From Monarcha castaneiventris obscurior (taxonomy: Eukaryota; Chordata; Aves; Passeriformes; Monarchidae), in contig JAMPIT010000355.1 in assembly GCA_026261815.1 (NCBI GenBank), forward strand, positions 1 to 64,000: 64,000 bases of DNA, in the 5' to 3' direction. This document shows, in pieces, positions 11,111-22,470 of this stretch (position 1 is its first letter; each line of letters opens with the position of its first letter). Position numbers and translations under genes: made by a program. A model generated the notes under the pieces. It was not told where the DNA came from and ran no database searches. It was given only the letters and a program-made list of their open reading frames with translations.

Positions 11111-12592
11111 GTGACTGTAGACACCATTTTGGCCATGGTTTGGGTCACTCCTATGATGAGTGAAAGGGTCTCGTTTTGTTGTTCCACATTGGCGAGACTG
11201 CTTTGCCATAATGGGCGTGCCTCAGGAGATTGTCTTGGTTTGAAAGACAGTTGTCAGACAAGAAAGGCAGGAGCCTCCCCTGAAATGGAAAATGCAACCC
11301 CCTTCCCTCCGAATTATTATAAATTTGAAAATAAGGGGCTTTCAGGCAAAGATATGAGGGATAGGAATAACAGTTCTTTACTAATAAATATATTTGTATA
11401 ACAACACAAACAAACAGCAATAGCTGTGGCAGTCACAGCAAACAGCAGCCCAAACCCAGTGCGGCCACACTCGGCCTCGGGCCCTTTCCCCTGGGTGCAG
11501 TTCCTGTGGGGCGGCTCCCTCTGAGCAGGGCGGGTGCGATGGTTCCCCCGCGGCTGCAGGGGGCGCTCCACAGCGAGCTCGGGCAGCACCGGGAATGGCG
11601 GAGCGGGGTCCCGGGCAGGAATGGATGAGAAAACCTCACAAACCCCCAGGCGTCTGGCTGTATCCTCAGGAACAGCAGGCTGGAACGGCAGGGGCGAGCG
11701 CAGATCTCGGGTGGCAGTGAGAGGTATCAAACTGCGGAGCTGTGGCAGGGAAACCCGGCAGGTCTCTCAGTCGGCAGAGCGTAGGAGCTCCGTTTCCAGA
11801 CGGGACAAGGAGAAGAGCAGGCTTAGGAATCCCGGGGTTTGCCCGCAGAAAGCAAAAACAGCCAAAGAAGCAGGAACCCGCAGTGTGACCGAGACGTCCA
11901 CACCGAAGGCAGGCAGCTCCAGACTAAACGCTGAGCACCCAGGCAGCCCCCCCCGGGTGTCCCAACCCCCAGGTGACAAAAGGGTGGCCAGTCCCACCCC
12001 GCCTCTGTGGCCAGGTCTTTTGTTTCTTTTAAGTATCCAGCGGTTTGTCTCCTAGCAACTAGTATGGGTAAAATTCTTTAAGAGAAAAAACAGGCTAAAA
12101 TCCTAAGCCCCAACAGAGATAAAAACAGATAATGGGGTCAGGTTATACAGCCCATGGAACCCAAGAGTTTTTGGCTCTTTGGGGAGTGAGGCATAGCACG
12201 GGCATTCCAGGTAATTCCACCGGACAGGCCATAATTGAAAGGACACATCAGGTATTAAAAGGGCTGCTTAACAAACAAACAAACAAACAAAAAACAACAA
12301 CAAAAAAAAGGGGAAAAATGGGCTGAGCCCGCAGGACAGAGTACTGAGAGCAGTTTATGTTATGAACCATCTACGATTAACAGGTGCTTGCAGAAATCCA
12401 CCAGCATTAACCCATTACTCAGGCTTGCAATAAGACTCTGAATTGTCACAGCACCGACCAAAAGTTAGTTTTAAGAATCCTATGTCAGGGTCATAGGAGG
12501 GACCTGTGGAGTTGCTAATAGGGAAAAAGAGTTATGCTTGTGTCATTACAGATAATAGACCCCGAGGGATACCAGCAAAGTAGATTTGTCTC
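11111..12592 (+). pseudogene. Integrase core and C-terminal remnant, split by a solo LTR
   Basis: The core runs to 11230, is interrupted by a solo LTR, and resumes at 12116 with the TDNG motif (second Asp) and a GQAIIERTHQ motif (third acidic residue) near 12220-12260. A (CAAA)n/(CAA)n tract at 12268-12310 disrupts the following helix. A C-terminal piece ending PRGIPAK is near 12555-12583, then a stop. Spacing of the acidic residues fits D,D-35-E integrases. No env frame follows. Confidence 0.75.
11231..12115 (+). mobile_element. Solo LTR inserted in integrase, TSD GAGAT
   Basis: This 885-bp LTR runs from TGTCTTGGTTTGAAAG to CCCCAACA. GAGAT flanks it at 11226-11230 and 12116-12120. Removing it with one GAGAT rejoins the integrase reading across the second catalytic Asp, which shows it came after, or within, an already formed integrase gene. 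It is the same family as 1927-2822 in the opposite orientation. Confidence 0.9.
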
Positions 12593-12714
12593 TGGTTTGA
12601 GAAAGATACTTCGATCTCTGATACTGCTGAAGAATAGATACTGTGTCTTTCTTTTGGATTTTTTTTTTCTTTTAGATACTGCTACTGTTCGAATTTTAGG
12701 GATAAGATATGATA

Positions 12715-13012
12715 TTAGCTAATATTGGATAAATAAATAGTTGAATCAGATATTAGATGTACTTGATAAGATATGATACCACATGTACTTGATAAGATAT
12801 TAGATGCACTTGATAAGATATCAGATGTACTTGATAAGATCAGATAAGATATTAGATGTACTGGATAAGGTATCAGATGTACTTGATAAGACAATAGATG
12901 AGATATTAGATGTACTTGATAAGATATTAGATGTACTGGATAAGCTAAGATACACTTGATAAGATAAGATATTATGTATACTTGATAAACTAGGATAAGA
13001 TATTGGATATGT
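12715..13012. repeat. AT-rich minisatellite (GATGTACTTGATAAGATATTA unit)
   Basis: About 13 degenerate copies of a 20-24 bp unit built on TACTTGATAAGATATTAGATG fill the stretch. A second, imperfect duplication of about 65 bp (TGTTATTTGTGTTATYCCA) lies at 13066-13185. Both sit between integrase and the 3' polypurine tract, where env would be. Confidence 0.85.
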
Positions 13013-13284
13013 TGCACAATGAAACTGCTACTTGCACATGGGCCCGGTGTAAGAATGGTGAGGGGAATGTTGTGATTACTGTTAGCTATTATTATGTTAT
13101 TTGTGTTATCCCATAAGACTGGTGAAGGGTGTATTGCAATTACTGTTAGCCATTACTGTGTTATTTGTGTTATTCCACATAGGCATTGTTCATGTTACTC
13201 TATGTGTAATGACATCAGCGATCCGCTTAATGGAAAACATAGTAAAAGGAACTTAGCTGGTGCAAATAAGAAGAAAGGGGGAAA

Positions 13285-13619
13285 TGTTGCTAAGCATGGG
13301 AAAACTGTCAGCTGTGCCCCAGCTAAGTTCTGTAACCTTATCAGAGCCTGAGGAATGTGAGAACTGCTAAATTAAGAAGGTGGATGTTAGAAGAAAAGAA
13401 TAACAAAGCAGCAAGAAAGCAGAGAAAGAGGGACTGTACCAACCTGGACTAGAACCAATCACGTTTCCTGAGAGCCACATGCAGGGTGTGTGGACAATGT
13501 GAATAGTCCAATTAGCTTACGCGTGATCGTGTGAATGACACTTACCGAAATGCATAAGAATGGAAGAATGTAAACAATAAATTATTGATTCGTTGTCCAG
13601 GGGTCTCGTTTCCCCCGCA
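13285..13619 (+). repeat. 3' LTR of provirus 6023-13619
   Basis: This 335-bp LTR follows the polypurine tract AAGAAAGGGGGAAA (13271-13284), begins TGTTGCTAAGC and ends CCCCCGCA. AATAAA is at 13576-13581. It is almost identical to the 5' LTR. Confidence 0.9.
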
Positions 13620-13789
13620 ATTTGTCACCTCCATGGCCATGGGCCACCAACACACAACACCTGACCCAGCCCTCAGTCCCTGAAGTACTACAGTGGGACC
13701 CTGATCTCGCTGCACTGACGCCAGGGACAAACAAGCAAAGCAGTGAGATTCTGCAAAATCCATTCCTTGGACTTCTCCTGGAGACTAAG

Positions 13790-16700
13790 TTAGTAAAAAG
13801 ACCCCAGCCCTTGGGCACTGCACCAAGGAAATTGCCTTTGCTGGTGGAGCTGCTGTGCTGGAGCCCGGCTGTGTCCCACCAGTTCCCATGGCTGTCCCTG
13901 CCTGTGCTCACAGCACGGACATGCAGCAGGACAGTGACCGAGCTGCCAGAGCCCTCAGGCCCTGCACAAGGGCAATAAAGGAGAGGCTGGGAGTGGAAAA
14001 AGTGCAGCTCTCCAAAGACCAGGTGCTGCTGCTCCCTGGCAGTGCCGCTGGGACTCCTTTTCTCTCTGCCTCTGCACACAGGCACTGCCCCTGCAGCTGA
14101 AGGAGAGGTAACAGAGGGCGACTTTGGACAAAGAAGTCCCTGCAAGAACATTTCCTTTATTTAAACGCACACAGCATGATTCCTCATTTACACAGAATGA
14201 GGGTCAAGTTAAAGGGGTAGACAGTGAATTCAATATGGGATGATGACTAAATTTTCAGTGTGAAAATTATCACAAGGAAAAAGTAGAAAAGCCTGTCCTG
14301 CCCCTCCCAGCACTATTAAAAGCTTTAGAGGGCAGGCTGGGCATGTAATGTGTTATACCATGAATGCTCTGCAGAAGGAAATAGAAAGATTTTAACTTGT
14401 GAAAAGCATGCAGTCATCGCTTTCCTCAGGGCATCCATGAGCTCCTGGTTCCTCAGGCTGTAGGTGAGGGGGTTCAGGGCTGGAGGCACCACCGAGTACA
14501 GAACTGACAGTGCCAGATCCACAGATGGGGAGGAGATGGAGGGGGGCTTCAGGTAGACAAATGCTCCAGTGCTGACAAACAGGGAGAGCACGGCCAGGTG
14601 AGGGAGGCAGATGGAAAAGGCTTTGTGCCGTCCCTCTCAGAGGGAATCCTCAGCACAACCCTGAAGATCTGCACATAGGAGAAAACAATGAACACAAAAC
14701 AGCCAAGTGCTAAAGAGATGGAAAACACAAGGAGCCCAAGTTCCCTGCTGTAGAAGTGTGAGCAGGAGAGCTTGAGGATCTGAGGAATTTCACAGAAGAA
14801 CTGGCCCAGGGCATTGCCCTGGCACAGGGAAAAGGATAATGTAGTGGCTATAGTGGCCATGTGCAGCAGAGCACTGAGAAAGGCACAGGCCCAGGCAGCT
14901 GCTGCCATGTGGGCACAAGCTCTGCTGCCCAGGAGGGTCCCGTAGTGCAGGGGTTTGCAGATGGACACGTAGCGGTCGTAGCACATGATGGTCAGGAGGG
15001 AAACCTCTGCTCCAATAAAGAAGACAAACATAAATATCTGAGCAGCACATCCTTTGTAGGAGATGTGCCTGGTGCCCCAGAGGGAATTGTGCATGGCTTT
15101 GGGGACAGTGGTGCAGATGCAGCCCAGGTCGGTGAGGGCCAGGTTGAGCAGGAAGAAGAACATGGGGGTGTGCAGGTGCTGGCTGCAGGCTACGGCGCTG
15201 ATGATGAGGCCATTGCCCAGGAGGGCAGCCAGGGAGATGCCCAGCAAGAGGCAGAAGTGCAGGAGCTGCAGCTGCCGCCTGTCTGCCAATGCCATCAGGA
15301 GGAAGTGGCTGATGGAGCTGCTGTTGGACATTTGCTGTCTCTGGGCATTGGGTTCTGCCATGGATGAAAGAGTGAAGACTTAGAGGAGGTGTCTGTAACC
15401 ACAATCAAAGCCATTTCCCATCCACCCTCCCCTGGAACACACAGACACCCTTTCTTTTATAAGAGTTCTGCGACTTTGGTTTTCAACCTCCCCCCATCTC
15501 TTCTGTTATTCTTGGATATCAGAAACCCTCAGCATTTCTGCTGCCCGCAAGGAGAACAGAGCAAGTTCTGTGAGGTAAAAAGATGTGTTGAGAGTGAGGG
15601 GAGATGCTCTGTCACTCTGAGCTGTTCAGAGTTTCTCTGTTTCACTTTTCTCAAATGCAGAATGATCATCCTCCCATGTTTCCCTTAAAGATCACCAGGT
15701 ACTGCTGGGAGCAGATGGATCCACCACAGACTCCCAAATGTCTGTCCCTCTCTCAAGGTCTCAGCACTACATTTGTAGCCGAGGACACACCTGGCTCATT
15801 TCACCACCCCAATAGCATTTTCACACGTGTAGCATCTCTGCTTTTCTCCGTGGAGCTTTCAGATAACACAAAGATGTTACAGGACAGATTTGGTTCCTGG
15901 AGGAAGCTCGCAGCTTGGAAGGAACCCTCGGGGAGAGAGCCAAGAGTCCCAGGGATGGCACTGGATGAAGGGAGATGGAGCTCCTGCCCTGGCTGCACTG
16001 CCAGCACTGCCCACAGCCGGGCACTGGGGACAGTGTCACCCTGAGCCAGCCGTGCCCCCTGCCAGAGCCCCCCAGTGCCGGGCAGCTGCTCCCAGCCCTG
16101 TGCTCTGCAGAGGGAACTGGGCCCGGGGCTGCAGAGCTGCCCCACGGCTCTGCTGCAGCTCTGCCTGCCCAGGAGGGGCTTCACGTCTTGGAGCCCCGGC
16201 CCTGAGGGCAGAGGCTTGGCTCGGGGGGACAGCAGGGAGGGGGCTTGTTCAGAGGGAGGGACTGCACTGGAGGGGATCCTCTGGAGATCTCTAAACACTC
16301 CCTGCCACAACATTTCTGGGTTTGTTTCCTCTTCTTCCCTGACCTCATCGCTGCTTCCTGGAAATTTTCCTCCTGGAGCTGTTTCCCTGGGCCTGATCTC
16401 TCCTTGCCAGCACTTACAGACCCCAAATCTCTGTGCACTCTCCTTGGCCCTACAGAAACCTCCCTGTGTGCAGGGGCACACACTGGTTGGGGGCAGGTTC
16501 TGTTTGCAGCTTGGAGAAAGGACAGCTCAGACTGAGCCTGATGGGTGCAGCCAAGGTGATGCTGGTGCTGTCCATGGGCACAGGAGTGGCTGAAAGCACA
16601 TGAGGGATCTCTTGTGCACCTGCTCATCACTAAAAGTAACAGTTCACATGTCCCAGGGACTGGACAAAATTCATAACACCTTTGATATTTATCCTCCCTC

Positions 16701-17345
16701 CCCACCATTCTCCAATAGCAGGAAACTGAAAACAAAGTCTCAGGAAATTTCCTCATTTCTATAAAAATTCTTGCATTGGAAATATTCTATGAGTGATCAG
16801 AAACCCTCAGCACGTCAGAGCTTCATGAGCATTTCACCTCCCCTACACTCGAGATGCTCTGAGTTGTACTCACAGAATCCGTAGACATTGGGGTGTTGCA
16901 GCTTCAGGAGATCCCTGCAGGAGCTGCAGCTGCCTTGTCCTGCAGCCAGAGGCTTCCTGTGCCAGGGGCTGGCAGTGATTCTCCCGCAGTCACTTGTCAG
17001 CCCCTTGCCAGCCCAGGCTGAGCTGAAGGCCTGGGTGCCTCTGTGCTGTGCCCGGGCTGGCTGCAGGCAGTGCCCCAGCCCTGCTGGGCTGTGCACAGGA
17101 GCTGCTCCTGGCCAGAGCTGTCTCTCCGCAGCGCTGCCGCTTGCCAGGAGCTGCCTCTGTGCCAGGAGCCCGGCCCAGCTCAGCAGCACAGACACAGCAC
17201 AAGGACTTTCATGACCCTCTTGGGCCTTGCTGCTGAGGCCCTGAACATCAGTCCCTGACAGGGACTTGCAGAAACCTCTCAAGAATTCAAGTCAGAATGG
17301 AACTGCAAAGTTTCTGGAAGTTTTAATGGGTCCCAGTGAGGGACA
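13790..17345 (-). repeat. Left arm of outer inverted repeat (olfactory receptor arm)
   Basis: The reverse complement of this segment matches about 38716-42210 over its length, including the olfactory receptor, its upstream GC-rich region and the TGGGACCCATTAAAACTTCC edge at 17310-17340. Identity is high but with many small differences. Apart from the receptor I see no gene; overlapping open frames in 15.8-17.3 kb occur on both strands and in both arms. Confidence 0.85.
14325..15361 (-). pseudogene. OR14J1-like: Olfactory receptor, family 14-like, 1-bp frameshift
   Basis: A seven-helix odorant receptor of about 310 residues would span this interval from the ATG at 15361-15359. Visible family motifs are GNGLIISAV (TM1), PMFFFLLNLALTDL (TM2), MCYDRYVSICKPLHY (end of TM3) and PALNPLTYSLRNQE (TM7). 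The first 240 codons are open. A base is missing between 14634 and 14635, in the TM5-TM6 loop, compared with the copy at 40702; the reading moves to another frame for TM6-TM7. Bird genomes carry many such intronless genes of the gamma-c group. A sequencing error cannot be excluded. AATAAA on this strand lies near 14150. Confidence 0.85.
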
Positions 17346-17559
17346 GGACTGAGAAAGTGTCCCCAGGCTCCAGTCAGAGCAGAGAACTGGAGGCAGGGAT
17401 GCCAGGTGGGGACAAAGGGAAGCCAAGTCTTGGTGCCCTGGGGTACAGCAGCATCTGTGCCAGCAAGGGCTGTGAGGAGACACCTTGTCCTGAGGCCCTG
17501 GGGCCTCCTGGCACAGCCCCAGCAAGGCTGGGCACTGTCACCCCCTCGTCCTGCCCTCA

Positions 17560-18290
17560 GCCTTCCCCCCCACTTCCCAGTGGCCTCAGGGATCTGCTGC
17601 AAGGAGTCCCTGGGGAGCCTTGCTCAGGAATGGCCCTGGGGGGCTCCTTAATGCTCCCAGGGACTGCAGGTTTTTCAAAGGACTTTGGCTTTGGCTTTTG
17701 CCTGGGAGTCTCTGAGAGCTTCCTGCAATCCTGGCCTCCAATTATCTGCCCTAATGAGTCCCTGGAGATTGTTTGCCAGTAACAACACTCAGTGGGGTTC
17801 TTTAATGCTTCAGGGTACTGCAGTTTTTTTAAGGTACTTTCCACACTGACTCTCTGAGAAGTTTGTGCAATCATGGCCTCCAATTATCGGCTTTAACGAG
17901 TCCCTTGAGGGCTTTGCATTGACACTCGGTGGGGCTTCATTAATGCTCTGAGATACTCAAGGTTTTGAAGGTACTTTGGATTTTCCATACCACACAGAGT
18001 CTCTGAGAGGTTTTTGTGCAGTCCTGGCCTCCAATTCTCTCCTTCAAGGAGTCCATGAGGAGACTGTGTTCGGCATGGACCTCAGTGGGACCCATCAATG
18101 CCTCGAGACACTTTGAGTGTTTTCTCTGCCTTTGACTCCTGGAAAGGTTTGTGCAATCTCCTCTCAGGACCTGAGCTTGAAGGGCTCAGCTCCAAATGCA
18201 CCACGGGGCTCATGAGGATCAAGCAAGTCCTGACAAACCCTGGCTCTGCCTTGATTTCCCTCTGCTCTGGTGCAGTTCATTAGGAAGTTT
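17560..18290. repeat. Degenerate tandem repeat, about 140-155 bp unit
   Basis: GGCCTCCAATT recurs at 17733, 17875 and 18029, and a GGGNYYNTTAATGCY block recurs at 17641, 17796, 17934 and 18089. The units also share an ACTGCAGGTTTTT-type core. The edge of the olfactory arm (TGGGACCCATTAAAAC) looks like one more diverged unit. Confidence 0.7.
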
Positions 18291-19100
18291 TTTTCTATAG
18301 TTATGGAGAAATATTTCCAAGAGCTTCTAAGCAATATGCATTCTTATTTTAAAGGGTGCATTTTATTGCTGTTCTCTTTAGAGAAGAGGTGACAGCAACA
18401 TTCTGTGACTGATATTGATCCAGGGTCTCTCCTAAGGAGGTCTGGCCTGGTCAGAGAACCTGTGCCTTGAGGTCTGACCCAGTGTGGACAACCTTGCTCC
18501 ACATTCCCAACCCCATCCTGTCTCTCCTCACTCACCTGGGACCTGCTGTGCTTGGAGAACTGGCTGCACTCAGACAAAGAGGTATTCCCCCCCCCGCCCC
18601 TTTCTTTTCTCCTTGACGCAATCTAAAACTCCTGAGTTTCCCCAATGAAAACAGACACCCTCCTCAAGTGTTTGCCAAGTCCAAGCTGCCTCCAAGGAGG
18701 TTCCCCTTCCCCAAGGCAGAACCCTGCAAGGAATGTTTCACACCTTTGGACTCCAAGGTTCCATGAGGCCTTGCTGTGTCACAAAGGCCCCTTGGTTCCA
18801 GTGGCCCCACAGTGCCACAAGGGTCTCCCTTTTCCTGCAGCAACCAGCACAAACCCCACTGCCAGGGCCAAATGCCTGGGAAGAAGGAGCAAGGGGGGAC
18901 ATTTGGAGGGATGGATTTTGTCTTCCCAGGTCCCAGGGACGTGGGGTGGGGCCCTGCTGTCCTGGAGATGGCTGAACAGCGGCCTGCCCATGGGAAGGGC
19001 TAAAAGACAACAACCTCTGTCCATGGAACTACAACAGCAGAGAGCTCAGGCAGAAGGCTGGGTTTAAAAGGCACTCACCAGCACAGGAAAGGTCAGTCTA
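18291..19100. other. Non-coding stretch with a minisatellite block
   Basis: No gene is recognised. Positions 18725-18835 hold three units of the 36-38 bp minisatellite (TTCCATGAGGCCTTGCTGTG type) also seen near 4.96, 43.4 and 44.6 kb. Confidence 0.5.
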
Positions 19101-19106
19101 GGACAT

Positions 19107-19563
19107 TTTATTGAAAGCTGACATTTCAGGGGATTCCTTTATACAGACACATACCGGCTCTAAGAGCGGAATAAAACAGTGCCGGGAGGCACAGCACAAA
19201 GGAAGCAGCAGGCCGATCCCTTTACAAAGTGCCCTGGCAGTGCCATTTCCCGAGCGATCCTCAGCAGCCCGGGCTGCAAACAAACCCCGCTCAGGCGAGC
19301 ACAAGATCCGCAGCCAGCGCTGAGCAGCAGCTCAAGTCCAGCAGGGCCTTGGAGGAGGCGGGGGTGAGCCCCAGGCCGGCTTCCAGAGTGGCTTCGGGGC
19401 TGAGGGCGATGGTGCTGAGCGCCCTGCCCGTGTCCCCCTCGGCTCTGCGGCGCCATGGGGACAGAGCCCGGGGCTGGGGCTTGGTCCCTGCTGCCACAAG
19501 GGCGCTGCCGAGGGCTCCCCGCCCGCCAGGGCCGGGGCGGCGCTGAGGGAGCGGCGCCGCCAT
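19107..19563 (-). other. Possible short transcription unit in a CpG island (unrecognised)
   Basis: On the minus strand a 90-codon open frame (19563-19291) starts in a CpG-dense block and ends before AATAAA at 19112-19107. I recognise no domain. CpG density, an ATG and a downstream polyadenylation signal are the only support; it may be a retrocopy or a first exon, or chance. Confidence 0.25.
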
Positions 19564-19624
19564 TGCTGCCGCCCTCAGGGGCTTTGAGGGGAGCGCGGCT
19601 CCCGCCAGCCCCGCTCGGCTGCGG

Positions 19625-19910
19625 GGAGAGACAGAGACAGGAAAGAGAGAGTGGGGAAAGAGAGAGAGAGTAAAGAGAGAGAGAGATTCAAGAGAGAATA
19701 AAGACAGAGCGAGTAAAGACAGAGATAATAAAGACAGAGTAAAGAGAGAAAAAATAAAGACAAAGAATAAAGAGAGTGAGTGAAGAGAGAGAGAGAATCA
19801 AGAGAGATGGAATAAAGTCAGAGAAGAAAAAGAGAGAGAGAAAACAAAGATAGAATAAATAAAGAGATAATTAAGAGACAGAGAATAAAGAGAGAGAGTA
19901 AAGTGCAGTG
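19625..19910. repeat. GA-rich low-complexity tract
   Basis: The plus strand is almost entirely purine, built from AGAGAG, AATAAAGA and GTAAAGAGA units. Confidence 0.9.
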
Positions 19911-20026
19911 GCCGACTGACCAGTGGTGCAGGGGACAGAGAGAGCTCTTGGTAAGACAGTCTCTGGTGCCAAAGTCTGATCAGTTCTAGGGAGGGAAAGG
20001 GGCCTCTCTCAGGGCTCCCGCTCGCT

Positions 20027-20275
20027 TGTGGTGATGTACCCCAGTTCTAATTCCCTGGCTGGCTGCCGGCCCCTACCCCTCGTCACTGCCCCAGAGTTCT
20101 CCTATTGGTCCCCGCTCCCTGATCCCGCTTTTTCCCCAGCCCTGGGAAAAACCCTGAGCTTGCCATTCTTGTGGTATTTGCCCCTGCTGCCTTCGACAGT
20201 GAAGATGCAATAAATGCTCCTGCCGGAATGCAAGCAAATACCCTTCCCAACTCTTTGCTACTGACTGTAATACTG
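20027..20275 (+). repeat. Diverged LTR of the 31898/38398 family
   Basis: It shares TTCCCTGGCTG, CCTATTGGTCCCYGCTCCCTGATCCC and GCAATAAAnGCTC (AATAAA near 20208) with the LTRs at 31898-32212 and 38398-38712, but lacks about 85 bp near its start. It is in the same orientation as those copies, so it is not their mirror image in the palindrome. Confidence 0.6.
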
Positions 20276-20330
20276 AACCTGCACGGGCACCTGTGGGGGC
20301 ACGCGGGACCCACGAAGCCCGGCGGGAATG

Positions 20331-21115
20331 GTACTGGAATCCTTCCTGGAATGTATTCTGGAATCCATCCTTCCTGGAATCCTTCCTGGAATGTATCCTG
20401 GAATCCTTCAATGAATCCTTCCTTTCTTCCCAGAATCTTTCCTTCCTGGAATCCGTCCTTGAATCCTTCCTGGAATTCTTCCTCGAATCCATCCATCCTG
20501 GAATCCTGCCTGGAATCCTTCCCTGCTTCCTTCCTGGAATTCTTTCTGGAATCCTTCCTTCCTTCCTTCCTTCCTTGATTCCTTGCTGGAATGTATCCTG
20601 TAATCCTTCCCAGAACCATTCTCTCCTGGAATTCTTTCTGGAACCCTCCCTCCCTCCCTCCCTCCCTCCCTCCCTCCCTTCCTTCCTTCCTTCCTTCCTT
20701 CCTTCCTTCCTTCCTTCCTTCCTTCCTTCCTTCCTTCCTTCCTTCCTTCCGTCCTTCCTTCCTTCCTTCCTTCCTTCCTTCCTTCCTTCCTTCCGTCCTT
20801 CCTTCCTTCCTTCCTTCCTTCCTTCCTTCCTTCCTTCCTTCCTTCCTTCCTTCCTTCCTTCCTTCCTTCCTTCCTCCTTCCTTCCTTCCTTCCTTCCTTC
20901 CTTCCTTCCTTCCTTCCTTCCTTCCTTCCTTCCTTCCTTCCTTCCTTCCTTCCTTTCCTTCCTTTCCTTCCTTTCCTTTTTTTCCTTCCTTCCTTCCTTC
21001 CTTCCTTCCTTCCTTCCTTCCTTCCTTCCTTCCTTCCTTCCTTCCTTCCTTCCTTCCTTCCTTCCTTCCTTCCTTCCTTCCTTCCTCCCTCCCTCCCTCC
21101 CTCCATCCCATCATT
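20331..21115. repeat. TTCC microsatellite with TTCCTGGAAT-type leader
   Basis: Positions 20331-20650 are degenerate TTCCTGGAATCC units; 20650-21095 are nearly pure (CCTT)n with short CCCT ends. Long open frames here on both strands follow from the repeat and are not proteins. Confidence 0.95.
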
Positions 21116-21420
21116 CCTTCTCAAGATGCTTCTCACCCCACTGAAGGAGTGCAGAGCACCAGGATCCCCTCCCAGTTGGGCTCCCCTCACCCTCCCAAAA
21201 TGTGGGGACTTCACCTCAGCCCCCCAAATTGCGGGGGGTTTACGGCACCTTCCCCAAATTCACTGCAACCTCCCAGAAGCCACATGGAGACCCCATAATT
21301 GTCAAAAAGCAGCAGGAGCCTCCCCAAAAGCGGCTCCTGCTTTCCCTCCCTGGAGTGCCCCACTCCAAGTGCCCAAACCACCCCATCCCTCCCAAACTTC
21401 ATCCCAGCCCCACGATGCCA

Positions 21421-21490
21421 TCCCCATCCCATCCCATCCCATCCCATCCCATCCCATCCCATCCCATCCCATCCCATCCCATCCCATCCC
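21421..21490. repeat. (CATCC)n pentanucleotide array
   Basis: About 14 perfect copies of ATCCC in tandem. Confidence 0.95.
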
Positions 21491-21939
21491 TCCTGGACAC
21501 CAATTCCCCTTCTGTGCTTCCTGACTCCCCACGGGCGAGGGTTGGGGCTGATGGATCGAGGCCATTTGGGGCTTGCATCGAGACATTGGGGTTGGCACTG
21601 AGTTTATTGGAGTCACCGGCTCAATCCCTCCATCCCAAATGGGAGCTTGGAACCTCTCCTCAGGCCTTGCTGTGGCCCTGGGCTCACCTCAAGTCCCAAA
21701 GTGAGAGCTGGCCAAGGAAAGCTCCTGGCTCAGGGTCACCTTTCCTGCTCGGCCAGACCCCCCGAGTGGCCCAGCAGCAGCAGAGAATTCCAGCACAGCC
21801 TCGGCACGGGCAGGGCGGCCCTGGGAGGGCTGCAGGAGCGGCAGTGGCTGAGCTCAGAGGAGCTGAGCCCGGGGGCTGCTGGCCAAGGCCCAGGCCAAGC
21901 GAGCATTTCTCAGCTCGCAGGGTGGCCTGGAAAGGTGCT

Positions 21940-22470
21940 GGGGGGGATCATTCACCCCCTCAGTGCGGTCCCAGTAGCTCCCAGTATTTCCATGTCCGTG
22001 GTCCCAGTGCTGCTCCCAGTCCTGATCCGTGGGAATGGGAATGTCCCGCTCCCTTCCCGGGGCAGGTTCACACCTGAGCCAGGTGTGCAGGGCAGGACCT
22101 TGCCCTGAGCCCAAGCCCTGTGGCCCCTGCAGGATCTGCTTCCCATCGGCCTCTTCCTGCTGGGGCCCCAAGCCCAGCTCGGTGCTGAACCAAGGGCGCT
22201 GGGCCTGGGTCATCCCCCGGCGGGGGCTGCGCACCCCCTCTGCCCCCTCCCCAAATTCCCTCCCGGGGGCAGCAGGGGCTGGGGCAGGAGCCCTGTGGGC
22301 AGGGAAAAGGGCGTGACACCGGCATGGGGGGTCACACACGCTCTGGGGGGGACACACACGGCCCCTGGGGACCCCCCCTCACCTTCTCCCGCAGCGCCAG
22401 GAGGATGAACCCCAACATGGAGCCTCCGGCCCCCGGCAACATCTTGGGGGTGCAGTCTGGTGGCAGATTT
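21940..22470 (-). pseudogene. MHC class II beta 3' fragment (transmembrane exon and tail), left arm
   Basis: On the minus strand, 22463-22384 encodes KMLPGAGGSMLGFILLAL followed by a GTGAGG donor. This resembles the connecting peptide and membrane segment of avian MHC class II beta (KML-GVGGFVLG type), shortened by several residues. A possible tail exon follows after CCCACAG (near 22303), then CACTGGGA-type repeats like those of avian class II 3' UTRs. The matching beta-1 fragment (22815-23001) is on the opposite strand, so the gene is rearranged. The plus-strand mirror is at 31800-31890. Confidence 0.5.

Larger units (their letters stand above)
6017..13625 (+). mobile_element. Complete class II-like provirus with 6-bp TSD
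   Basis: LTRs at 6023-6379 and 13285-13619 are flanked by ATTTGT at 6017-6022 and 13620-13625. The primer site follows the 5' LTR after three bases, and a polypurine tract (13271-13284) precedes the 3' LTR. Between them lie leader/gag-like sequence without recognisable frames, a decayed reverse transcriptase, RNase H and integrase, and no env. The 6-bp duplication and tRNA-Trp-like primer site suit alpha/beta-like (class II) avian retroviruses. A solo LTR of another family interrupts integrase. Confidence 0.9.

Noticed and set aside
14861..15367. 168-codon plus frame
   Set aside because: It is the shadow of the olfactory receptor on the opposite strand; a similar shadow occurs in the right arm.
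20083..21298. Open frames of 235-343 codons on both strands
   Set aside because: They are translations of the TTCC microsatellite, which has no stops in several frames.
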